From Berberis thunbergii (taxonomy: Eukaryota; Streptophyta; Magnoliopsida; Ranunculales; Berberidaceae): a stretch of 64,000 nucleotides of DNA. The stretch lies in assembly GCA_003290165.1 (NCBI GenBank), contig QNQO01010689.1, positions 124,001-188,000 on the forward strand, given 5' to 3'. Positions 9,817-21,700 of the stretch are shown here, in pieces. Below the pieces are notes generated by a model. It had not been told where the DNA came from. It searched no databases and saw nothing but the letters and a program-made list of their open reading frames with translations. Position numbers and translations under genes: made by a program. Within the stretch, counting starts at the first letter, position 1. The number at the start of each line of letters is the position of its first letter.

Positions 9817-12800
9817 ATCCTGCTGGTTTACCCTTCTCTCCTCTTTAAAACCACTTCTCCATTCCTTTTTGATGAAGGATAGTAGCATATATCCTCAAGA
9901 CCTCCGATCATGATCACAGTCCAGTAAACGCAAAATATTTATCAACAATCATCAGGCCACCTTCTAAGCTCTTATATCTTCTCTACAAACAGCCTAACTA
10001 CACCCAAAAAAAGTGTAATCCGCAGTCTATCTCTCTTATCATAGTAACCACCTCAGCCTTCCTTTAGACAGAGTCCCTAACTACTACAGCTCCACTTTGT
10101 ATTTTTTCTTACTCACTCTTCATATAGAATTACAGTAAGAATTACTTTCACTTATTCATTATCCTTGGTTTCAATTGCTACATGATCATACCTACTATAC
10201 TTAACTTTTATAGAAAAGAATATCCACCAATCTCCATCTACGTCTTTCATATTTTATGAGTGAATGACAAAAAAATATAGGGTCTAAATCTAAAATATCA
10301 AAGTCTAGCATACTCGCAGGACAAACAATTTTCCCTTCTTCCAAGAATTTCATCAAACTGATCTTGTTGAAAATTTTCCTTTTTCCCAAGATCTAAACTT
10401 GTGGTGATGTGCAAAAGTCAAATGCTTGAACATAACACGTAAAAAGCACAAAGGGTAGAGTATGTGAAGAATCAAATGCATCAGACCTATATTTGATCTC
10501 CATTCCAAAGGCCCTAAATTTTAGTTTATTCTTTTTTACAGGATTGATCCCAAAAGATCCTCCCTATCAATAATGAGTATTACTCCTACTACAATACAAC
10601 TACTACTATCACATGTTCACTGAAAATGGGTTTTTAGTAAAGTAGATGAGAACAAGGTAATTGGAAAATAATGAAGTAAAATGGTACCAGAAAATAAAAT
10701 GGTTCCTAACTCGAGGATACTTGCTCAAAGAAATAAAAAATGACAACCAAACACATTACCTCTTTTACATGTTAATTGGGATCATTATTACCTCTTACTT
10801 TCAAGTATTTCTTTCCTAATGTGTCAACAGAAAAAGAGTGTTAGTCTAGCAATATATATGTCTCAATCTGAGGCACACACTCAAAAAAGAATATTCCCGT
10901 TAACCATTCAAGCTAAATGAAGGTAGCAAATAGGTCTTAGTTGAAAACATACGAAGAGGTGCATGTTCAAAATAAATGTTGTCTAGCAATAATGCTCTCA
11001 TGAAATCCTTACCTATGGTTGGTTGGCCTAATGATCCCTTCGCACGCTATCCCAAACTTCAACGAAAATACTTTTTTTTAGTACAATTTACCATTTTTTA
11101 CGCATATATTGTTGTATGATTCTTTACTGACCAATCGCCTTCAATCTCATTATATAACTAAAGCCAGGATTCCAATATATTGAAGTTAATAACCGAAAGC
11201 AACCTTCTTCCTTTCTTACAACCCATGCAACTGCAAGAGGCCGTGAAAATATTCTTTAGTTCTTCATGCAAAAGTTTATCCAATTGTTTGGTCTGACCAC
11301 AATGTATATACCCTACGCTCAAGTACACATCCTACTCTCTAATACCTTTAATTCCTCATGCAAACATTTATCCAATTTATTTGGCTTGAGCAAAGCATTT
11401 ATAATGTGTAATACCCTAAGCTCAAGGACATGTCCTATCCATCAAGAAAGTTCCTCCACCATTACATAATCAACAAACTGTACCAAATCTATTCTCAATT
11501 ACTTTATATGATTAACGGTATTTTATTAATGTCATACGTAGGACATGCACAAGGCATTGCTCATTTCATAACCAATCCTTATAGACTAGAGTTTTATAAA
11601 TGATGTGTAAAGTGTATTCTACGTACTAACAAGTCTAACGTATCAGCAATCGAAATAACTTCCAACTTCAATCAGAGAACTGACAAGAAAATCCTTCACG
11701 AGGAAAGTATGGTCAGTAATATATGCAATTGATGTTGAGAGCTACTCACAATGGTTGCATAACTACACAAAAGGCACGTCCAGGAAACAGTAAAGCTGCC
11801 CCGAAAAGGTGGTTAAGCATGATCACGCGGAAAGGTTCTCAAACATGCTTCAAAAGGAGGCAAGGAGTCTGATAAAAAAAACGTTGGCAACTGATTCTTT
11901 CCAGCATACAGCCTATAACGAAAAGTTTCCTCCCACTGGGAAAAAAGCAAATAAAAAAGTAGATGAAATGCCCGCTAGGAAACACCTAAAACATGTCGGG
12001 GGAAAAACATCAACTCCAAAAAATGAACAAAAATATTAGATTACACTACAATTGTCTGGTTGTGAGTTATAGCAATCAATTGTTTGTGATAGTCTTTATA
12101 TTTGTATGGATTATATTTTTGTGTAGACATACACTAACCTTGTGGTAGCATGTCTATAAAAGATTGGAGATTTTTTCATTAAATACACTCTACTATTCTT
12201 CTAAACCTATTTTGTAAACAACCCAATCCTCCATACGATTGATATGTACAACTTTTATGCATCTTTTTTAACAAAATGTTGATTTTATACTTCAGAACTT
12301 ATAGTGTTTTTGGTTTATTTAGTATTAAAATTTACTAAAAGTTTGAAAGCTTATACATATTAGTTTGAAAGCTTAATTAGTTCTCTTCTACTAAATGTTA
12401 AACTTTGTAATAGTTTATGATGGTTTTAACTTTTAAATCCAATTCACTCACGCTTTTCTTTATTTTGTTTCATACTCCACTTCAGTGAAATTCCTTTATT
12501 TTGTCTTAGTTTTGTACTAAATTATCTAACCCTTCTAATCTTAAGCTTATTTTGTTTTATTTTATGATGGTTGTAACATTTCCAACCTGCAATTCAAAGG
12601 TAATGTGAAACTGTCCAAAGTCATAGATTATTTCTCTAAGACTTCAATTACTGATTATAAGAGTATCACTTACATTCTTAAGAAAGTCATTCACCATATT
12701 AGGAGTCAATTCATGTCTTTATAGTGTTTGAATTATGCAGCAAAAATTATGGAATAATATCACCCTCAATGTCTGAACGACCTCAAAAATTGAGGGCTTA

Positions 12801-13300
12801 TGCTTTAAGCTATCCCATCAAGTATTGAGACTTAAACTTTTATAGTATTAGTAACTTGTGCAAATGAGGTTGAAAATTATATGAGGCTTAAACTGGTTTA
12901 CGAAAAATCCAACGTTCAGTGAATATTAATATATTTTGCTTAAAGCGTTTTGCTCAAGACTTGTTGCAAATTGAAAGTTTAGCCTAGCAAAATAAGATAC
13001 TATTATTATTTGTGAACTATGTTAACGTTATGCATTTCTTATTTTAACTTTTTGTTTTATTAACTCAGGGACAGCCATTTGTTCGTACTTGCCAGGGTAC
13101 CTCGCTTAGCACAACCCTAATGGTCAAGTCCAAGGCTTTCTGAACGGACCACTAACCGAATGAGAGATTAAGAAATATGGCCTAATCGGGTTTCGGGGTG
13201 AGACTTGATAGGGTACTCAAACCAATAACGTGCAAAAGGTGTGATCATTGTCGAAATGCATGTGTGCCCTTTGAACACCAAAAACACCACAACTTGGTCA
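9817..13300. other. Intergenic DNA with a diverged tandem duplication
   Basis: No convincing gene is present. Bases 11258-11340 and 11349-11440 are two diverged copies of one unit sharing CATGCAAAMATTTATCCAATT and TACCCTAMGCTCAAGKACA. The 76-codon ORF at 11809-12039 is lysine-rich, has no homologue that I recognise and no visible promoter; I do not call it a gene. Confidence 0.4.
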
Positions 13301-13400
13301 AATGAAGTTTTAGCCTACGTTCCTTACAAGGCATAAAAACTCGAGAAAATTCTATTATAAACCCCTTATATCACAACAATAAATTTGTTTTAGCATGACG

Positions 13401-13880
13401 TAGAGCTAGCAATGGGCCTGACCAGGCCGGTTTCAGAACAGGTAATGCAAGTTGGCAGGCCAAATAAGTCAAACCATAACTCAACCCATTTAGTTATCAA
13501 GTCTGCTCACAAAACAGAAACCCGACCCGCTTATAAAAAAGCCAGCCTGCCATAACCAGTTTATGTGAAATAAATTTTTTTTTAATTTTAAGAAATGACA
13601 TAACCTATAAAATTTACTTCTAATTGTTACAAGGAAGCTATCAAATCAGGAAATATTTGATTCAAATCTATAATTATATCCCAATATATTTTGAATATTA
13701 TTTATTAAGTGAATTTTCAGATCAACTATGAAAATAGTTATATAATATATTCTTACCAATATTGTTGCTCACGGGCTCATGCGAGCTCAGAGGTGGGCCC
13801 AAAATGCCCTGAAACCGGTGAAGCATTAATCTAAACCCATTTATAACAGCAGCTTAGGGCGGGCTAAATGTCCAGCCCTA
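13401..13880. mobile_element. Small non-autonomous hAT element (480 bp)
   Basis: The left end is TAGAGCTAGCAATGGGCC. The right end read on the minus strand is TAGGGCTGGACATTTAGCCC. The flanks are gcatgacg (13393-13400) and gcccgacg (13881-13888), 6 of 8 identical, consistent with a diverged 8-bp target duplication. The body is AT-rich with GC-rich subterminal words. No transposase frame exists. Separately, the flanks at about 13313-13365 and 13886-13935 resemble one another (ACGTTCCTTNCAAGGCATA), so it sits between or within an older local duplication. Confidence 0.65.
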
Positions 13881-13935
13881 GCCCGACGTTCCTTTCAAGG
13901 CATAGATACTCAATAAAATACTTTATTATGCTTGT

Positions 13936-14586
13936 GAGTTTAGTCCCACATCCTTCACAAGAAAATGGAATTCAATTAAGCTTTTATAAATGTCACTTAT
14001 GATTGCTACCTTGGTATAACATAATGGATTTGTAAAGAGATGGATGGGGATCCAAATTGGGAGGGGTCTAGGATGTAACCCGCCCACTAATATTCCGTTT
14101 GATTGAATTCCATAAAACATTCTCAGCCAAGAAATATTTGCTTAACAAAATTTTCTTTACAACCTAACACGTCATTAGTTTATTTAGCAACAAGGGCATA
14201 AGGGTCTAACTATTACAGTTTTCATTTACAACACTTAATATATATGCGACATGTCACTAACGTATTGTAATTGTCAGATAACGGTATTCATGAATGCATT
14301 AGCTCTTTGCAATAATGAAAAGAAGACCTCAATAATTCTTTATTTCCTCAATGTGTCATAATTTTATATATCTATGCTAATGACAAAAATAATTTGAAGT
14401 ATACATACATAATTTATTCCCTTGCGTAATATTGTTTCCCTCCATGTTTGCTTCAACGTGTCAAATCCATGTTTATTTCAACGTGTCAGAAGTTAAAGAC
14501 TAGAGTTTCAACAATATCATCTATGAATATATAGCACTAGTCCTTCCAACGTCAAAAATTAAAAACTCTGGCTTCTACAGAGACAT
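13936..14586. other. Intergenic DNA
   Basis: No gene, RNA gene or bounded repeat was recognised. Confidence 0.4.
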
Positions 14587-14756
14587 TTTCTATGACAATA
14601 GAACACTAGACTCCTCGACATAGGCCACAGCTTGACTGTCTATTTTCACATAACGAGTAAATCATTCATTGTTTCTATGACAATAGAACACTAAACTCCT
14701 CGACATAGGCCACAGCTTGACTGTTTATTTTCACATAACGAGTAAATCATTCATTA
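14587..14756. repeat. Two-copy 85-bp tandem duplication
   Basis: Copies 14587-14671 and 14672-14756 begin TTTCTATGACAATAGAACAC and differ at only a few bases, for example ACTAGACT versus ACTAAACT and GACTGTC versus GACTGTT. The near identity points to a recent event. Confidence 0.95.
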
Positions 14757-17700
14757 TGGACCTAATCAAACCCCATTGTAAGTACACATAAACAACCAGA
14801 TCCTTATCAAATAATGTTTTTGTTCACCAATAATTATCTATGCAGTTAAAACGAATAACGGACCCATAACATTCCAGGAGCTTTATAGATTATAACAGAA
14901 TAGAAATATATTTTTATATACCTACTAAGTATTAATGTATTATAGAGTCAAACAAGTAATCATGTTCATAACATTAAATTCAAAACATCAAAACATTAAA
15001 TAAAAAAAATCTTCCCTTCGTATGAGAGTAAGATCGCAACATAAAGTGCAATTGACTTTTCATCTTCTTCCCTTCTTTTCTCGTTCTCTGTCGATCGGCA
15101 AGATCTTAATCTCTGTCGATCGGCGAATGGAGCTTTGGTCCTTCCTCTAAGAGAGTGTTTCTGAGACTCGAAAGTCTTAATAAAAAATGGGATACTTTAG
15201 AAAGAGTATTTGTTTTTAGTTTTGATAGAAAGTTGGAGTTCTAATAAGAGTAAACACCATGTGGGTGTTGATCACTTGGCACTGAGTATTTAATGAAAAT
15301 TCATTCCAATAATAATCTCATAATAAATTCATTATGATTGCTACTACCCCTCTCATCTGCCAATCATCCCCTCTTTTCTCCACCTCTTTATCATGCGAGC
15401 AATGTTGCCACTGTAGACACCACCCTCCTTGGCCTCCCCTCCACCTCCTCTTATTCCTATTCCTCTTTATCTTTCTCTTCCTCTCTATTGAAAATTATAT
15501 GAGGAATGAATAAGGATATAAAGTGATTTTTGGTATTGATGGAAAATGATCTCAATGATATTTGGAGAAGATAAAACAAGTGAATAAAGGGTTAATGTTG
15601 GTGGTTTGTGGTAGACGGGGTTAGAGTTTTGATCATGGCAAAAATGTTAAAAAAAAATCTTCAAGTCAGCACCTACAAGCAAACACCATTTAATTTTATA
15701 GATTCTAATCAGCAACTAATTCAGAAGCAAAACAAACAGTTCATTCAAAAGCTTGTTCAGAACTTTTATCTCCAGTTAGAAGTATTTAAAAAAAAAACCA
15801 CCTAAGTCTAGAGTTCCAGTTCAATCGAGAATGAAATTGGTGCATTTTTATTTTTATAATTATGTAATAATAATAATATAATAATAATTAAAATGACGTT
15901 ATTGAAAAAACGTCGTCTCAAAATAAACCATATAACGACCATTATATCGGAGCCATTATACCAAATTGTCATAATGTTAAAACGTAACGGACACCTCCGT
16001 TAAGTGTTATATCAGCGTTATAATGTTGTTTAGATGCATAAATAACTATTATAAGTAAAGCAAAGGTTTTTAGGTCAAGTACCCCCACCACCCCTTCTCC
16101 TAGTCAAACATAATAGTGAGATTGTTAAGTACAAATATATATCAGTTTTTGTTGGGACCTTCCCTTTCTTTTAATGGTGTTTTCTAAACTTTTGACATTG
16201 GTGACAAAAACGTTGAAGGCTTATTTATGTTTCCAGGGCTGGTGTAGAACTGTAGATTATGTAATGAGGTTCTTTCTTTCTTCCCCTGAAAAATACAAAT
16301 GTAACATCTATCACATGTGGTTTTGTCATTACTTTGGCTTGAATGCAAAATTTATTTTGAGAATTTAGCGTAAAGACTCCTATGACTAGACATTTCAATA
16401 TGTACCAGACAGATTATGCATTCATCCCAAGTATTGTTTCTATAGGTTTTTCTTTTTCATCCCAGTATCGATTTCACATGGCAATGATTATGTTCCAACA
16501 ATCAACAAGCTTCTGACAGCCGTCAACTTGGCAACAACTTATATCACTGGTGCATTTCAGCTAGACCAAACAACTTGTCATTCCAGCCCCATCACAACCC
16601 ATTTGAGAATAAGTACAACATCAATATTCCACCTTGAAACCCATATCAGATAGGATGAAGATGAATAATATATTTTAGCATCACAACCTAATGTGCAGAT
16701 TGTACAACTATCTGTACGCTCAAACCAGGAAGCAAGGATACTAAACCAATCATAACATCCGTCTTCTAAATCAACAAAGAGTATTGCTCATTGTTGCAAA
16801 CCTTGGGAAGCTGAATCCATATGGATCTCAAAAAACATGAAAACTTGTGTGCCAAAAAAATAAAATAATAGAAACTACATTTTAGAACACATCGCCGTAA
16901 CAAATATTTCTTAATCTTCAAACACATTATTATAGTATAACAAACACATCCAGTATTTCAATATAATTATACGAAATTTTGATCGTTTATCATACACTTC
17001 TTATCTACTAAGAAAATATTAGGACCTGAGTACCTACATGGCTATATGTGTCCAAGATCTTAAATTATGTGCTGCGATTTCGTATCTATCGCCATCCACA
17101 GCTATATCTGACATCGTGGGCACCTAAATTAAATTTTGAAGACCTCTATTGCCACATAAACTCAGCTACGGAGAAGAAACCCTCATATACCAGAGAACAA
17201 ACTGCTCAAAGCTCTAATGCAGAGTGTTTAACCTTCACTTAGTTATCTTTAGAATCGTGGAACAGGTGAACCTGATGTTTCAGAGGTCTGACTGCAAATT
17301 AACTTAGAACTGCGTGATATTCAAGGTTCACTTCAAGGATAAAAGCAAAACCAAAAAAAAAAAAAAAAAAAAAAAACGTGGTTGACCCTACATTGACTAA
17401 GCACCAAAGGATAACCCACTTGTCTCAAACAATGCCAAAAACATGTATTTCATTAATGCAAACTGCAAATTTCTATGCACAGCAAATGTCCAAATTGAGA
17501 AATGAGAACTAACATTTGCCATAAATGAAAATAGAACCAATAAATAGTAAGGTTCAGGTTTTTTACCAGTACCATCAAAGCATCTTTTCCACCATTCTCA
17601 TCACCTCAAACAACCGTCGCCATTGGTTGCCACAGATTTTTTCCCTCTAAATGAGAATTCCAGTATAAAACTGTGCTCAAAATTTTGAATCAGAACGGCC

Positions 17701-17860
17701 CATGAGAGTTAGATTGATAGCGAAAATTGTAATTACTCCCTCCAATAATTTGTACCAAGTCCAAAAAAAAGATCAACAAAGGAGATCCTCAAACATCCAA
17801 AACGAGGTTACCTCAAACAGGAGTAATCACCATTGATCATCAAACACATTTTTCTTTTCC
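14757..17860. other. Intergenic DNA
   Basis: No supported gene. An ATA-rich microsatellite-like patch lies near 15865-15890, and a poly-A run of about 24 near 17353-17376 has no flanking direct repeat that I can see. Short ORFs at 15608, 16174 and 17048 look like chance. Confidence 0.4.
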
Positions 17861-17873
17861 TCAAGATGGAGAA

Positions 17874-18110
17874 TCACAAGTTAAAAGCACGCTCACTTTT
17901 CTTAAGCTCAATGGAACTCTCAAGAGTAATCTCAATGACCGGACTCTCAAATACCCCCTTCTCCAGCTCAAAAATTTTCCACCAGATGAAAAGGAGAACC
18001 ATAAACATCAAAAGTAAGGGTTTCCAGGTTTTTAGTATTTTCATCAAACCATATTTCCAACTGTTCTGACCAGCTAAAAAATAGGTCAGCAAGATATGCC
18101 CCATTCCTCT
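17874..18110 (-). pseudogene. Frameshifted coding-like fragment, unidentified
   Basis: Two overlapping minus-strand frames look like one broken coding stretch. The upstream part reads SEQLEIWFDENTKNLETLTF and continues to a TGA just after a T-run; the other frame resumes at once with ELEKGVFESPVIEITLESS and runs to SERAFNL and a stop. A one-base change in the T5 run near 17972 would account for the break. A pyrimidine-rich ATTTTTTAG, a good 3' splice site, precedes the first part. I do not recognise the family. It lies about 650 bp beyond the stop of the RING gene on the same strand, so it might also be transcribed as read-through. Likely an exon remnant. Confidence 0.3.
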
Positions 18111-18755
18111 CTCCCCTTTCTATTCGGTTGGTAAAATACCCCATTGCCAAAATTAATGGGAAATAGTGAAAATAAAAAACCATAACTTACAAATTATGGG
18201 CAGAACTGAAGTGTGAGAGGGAATAAGAGGATAATGCGGAACAAAACAAGGATCACTCCAGGGTGATAAAATGGATTGTTTGTATAGCTTTTTTCACTTC
18301 TGCACAAACAGAAGTTATGCCATCAAAAGGGTAGCCTACTTAGATGTAAATATACATTAAATCGGCATTCATCTTTACAAGGTTCTACGTAGCATATTAA
18401 GAGTACTACAAATATCGCACATAAAGACATCTAGAAACAAGGTCAACATTCAGGCTCAAACAAGTTCATACGTCTAGAAATATTGCAGTAAGGTACCATG
18501 GATAAAACAATCTTAAATCACAAAAAAAAAAACTTCAATCCAAGAACTATCTTATAAAGACAACAGCAACTTTGAAATGATGAAGCCATCATAAACCACC
18601 TCGAAAGCGGAATAGTAAATAAAAAAGAGTTAATCACCTAAATGTGTCCAACGCAAACTGAGACAAAAGAAACTTTAGCACCTACCAGCATGCATTCAAG
18701 TTCTTTGGTACGCACTATTTAGCCAATACTGCAAAAGCCTACAATGACTCTGATC

Positions 18756-21700
18756 TCAATTTCCACGACTCTCAAAACTCGCCTTTCTGGACTTGTTCGC
18801 ATCCTCATGTGGTGCATTGTCATCGGACGGTCTACAAAAGAGTAAATTGACTATATAAATCTTTCACAAGTGTACAACTTTGTTTAATAACAGAATGAAA
18901 AAAGAAACTTCATATAATAACAGAATGAAAAATATACTAACATCTTCTGTTTTTTAGCATTGTCCTTCTTGATGTTCAGGACCATATCCATAGCCTTTTT
19001 CTGGTGATCCCTTGTCTGTGAATGAAGATCCAAGCCTTCCACTGATTCACAATCTACTTTGCATATGCGGCACCATCCCATGCTCCCAGCTTTCCTCTTT
19101 CTTGAGTGATCCTCACCCTGATGGACAACATGAAACGTTTAAATATATAATACATGCAAAACCAAATTTAAGTGCCTGCAAGAATCACATATGCCATAGC
19201 AGTGTCATCGAACAACCATAGATTCATGTAAACACACAAGCAATGAAGGGCTATAAAGCTGAGATAATGAACAATGGTCAACAAAATAAAAAAACAAACT
19301 AAGCCACACTCACTGCATTAAAGAATCCACCATCATTGGGGTATCCATGTACAGGAATGCCACCACCAAATCCTGGCTGTAAGTGGCCTCCAATTGACTC
19401 GCCAATTCTCAGATTCAGAGGCAAATTTCCAGGTCCACCCACATCACCAGATCGCAAATGACTCGGGAAGGCACCCAAGCCAGTACGAAGTCCCAATTGT
19501 TCTCCAGCTCTCAAATGGATTGGCAGAGGACTAGATCCAATCGGTTCAGATATTCGTAAACTCCCAGGCCCGTCAGGATCACCTCTGCGCAAGTGGCTCG
19601 GCAACATAGGAAATCGACTTTCGTGGAAAGCACTGCTATCAGAGGGGAAACTCAATGGCTTGGATCGTTCACCAAACAAGCGTGACTCCAAGCCCCTTCC
19701 TTCAATATCCTCTTGGCATAAAAACCTACTCGAGGGAATGCCTGGGAATTCTCTACCAGGACTTCGTATAAGAGGCATACCATCCATCCGAAATCTACCA
19801 GAATCTGAAGCAGATCTCAGGAAATCATCGCGTGTGCCCATGGGCCTTGAACCACCAGTTTGAAACGGAGGAAGTAATCTTGAAGTGCCAGCACCGGCAC
19901 TGCCATCTAAATGAAGTCCAAGGGGCCTTGACGAAGAAAAGTAACTACCAAACTTTGACCCAGGTTCCCCTTCCAAATGAGATGGCCTAGGGAATTGCTT
20001 CAGGTCCTCTTCAAAATCTCTACGATCAATGATGTGCCTACCAGGATCAAGAGGAAAGGACTTGAATCTCTCCTCTGGTAAATATGGAAATGAAGGATCG
20101 TGCAGACCTCCAGACATCCCCTTTCCTAGACCTCCATTTGTTTTCAGAGTGGCTGCTTGCATGCTAGACGATTGCCCAAAAGGAACATGTTCTGGAGGAC
20201 CAGGTGGATGTGAATTAGATTGCCTACCATCATAATAACCAACCCTCCTATTTGCTAATAATTCAGTATCCATGTGATTACTTGGTATCTGCTGAGCTTC
20301 AGATCCATGAGGAGGTCCTCTACTCATTATGCCTCCCTGTGAATCAAAACCACCAGGAGGTGGCCCACCAAACGGCGGTCCACTAATGGAATCACCTGGA
20401 AGTCTATGGCCAGCAACATGTGGAGGAGGCATGGGCCCTTGGTTGTAACTCCCTACAGAAGGACCAAAAGGACCAGGTAGTTGTTTTCCAATGGGTGATG
20501 GATAATGGCCTGGTGGAATTGAAGGATTCCCTTGTGGAGGTATCAGATTATGCCCTTGAGGCCTCATGTGTGCTGGTAGCTGCCCTGGTAATTGCATTTG
20601 ATGTGGTGGAGCCATGGATGACAGTAGTATTTGATCAGGATCTGGAGGTCTTTGATTTCCGTCTAGCATATGAGTAGGCCCAGACAACCGTTGGTTATCA
20701 GGAATTGAAACCGCCCCATGACGTGGAAAGCTACTGCCTTGCATCTGACCAATGCCTTGATGAGGAAACTGGTGATTGAACAAATTTCTATCTTGCGAGT
20801 TCACGTTTTGAGATGTCCTATCAGGTACTGTGCGAGAAGAACCCACTGTTTGTGAACGTGCAACAGCACCAGATACATTATGTGCCAATTGATCAGTTAC
20901 ATCCTTTTGCACCTTTCCATCAAGAATCTCCACTTGCTGAGACGAAAGCTTCTTATGGACATCAGCCTGACCTTGCAGCTCTTCATGGTCCTGTTTTATT
21001 TGAAGAGCACCATCTATATCCTTAGCTGCACGAGGAGAGTCTAATTTTGTAGTTGCCTCATCCTTCACCATCTGCTTGATTACAGGCTCATCGGCTTTTT
21101 CTGCTGGATCTTTTTCAAGAGCATGTGAAGATTCTGAAATTTCTTTATCATCAGATTCTAAGCTACTCTTACCTTTATCTTCACTGATTGACTTCTCGCT
21201 TTCCACAGTTTTTAATTCGTTCTCAGCACGTGTTGATACTAACTCAACTCCTTGAGCATCCTTTGTATCAGTGTTTTGAGTTGCCGCCGCAGCTTGCAAC
21301 TCAGGTTTCATGTTAGAAGATATCTGAGCCTTTGCCCCAGACTGTGGCACAGGTGAAGCAGGAAGTGCAGATGACTGCAGACGCAAGTTTGTCCTAGGGG
21401 GATACGGTTGAACTGCACTAGAAGGCATCAATTTAGCATGAGCAGGTCCAATAGGTCCACTAGAAGGCATTTGAAATGGCTGATGTGCCACTGCATGATT
21501 AGATAGTACAGGGCGCCCTGCAACACTTTGAGATTGATGAGGTATGGGGACATTTTGCTGTAACTGTTGATGGACATGCGGTAAAGTGAGTGCAGGACCT
21601 TGAGGACGAGGCAGAGATTGCAGGGTGTGCTGCTGCACGTACAAATTTGGTTGTGGAGGCTGAGCGTGACCTAAACCAAGTGTTTGCCCAGGAAATACTT

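Noticed and set aside
11809..12039. 76-codon lysine-rich ORF as a small gene
   Set aside because: No promoter, splice context or recognisable family; length is within chance for this AT content.
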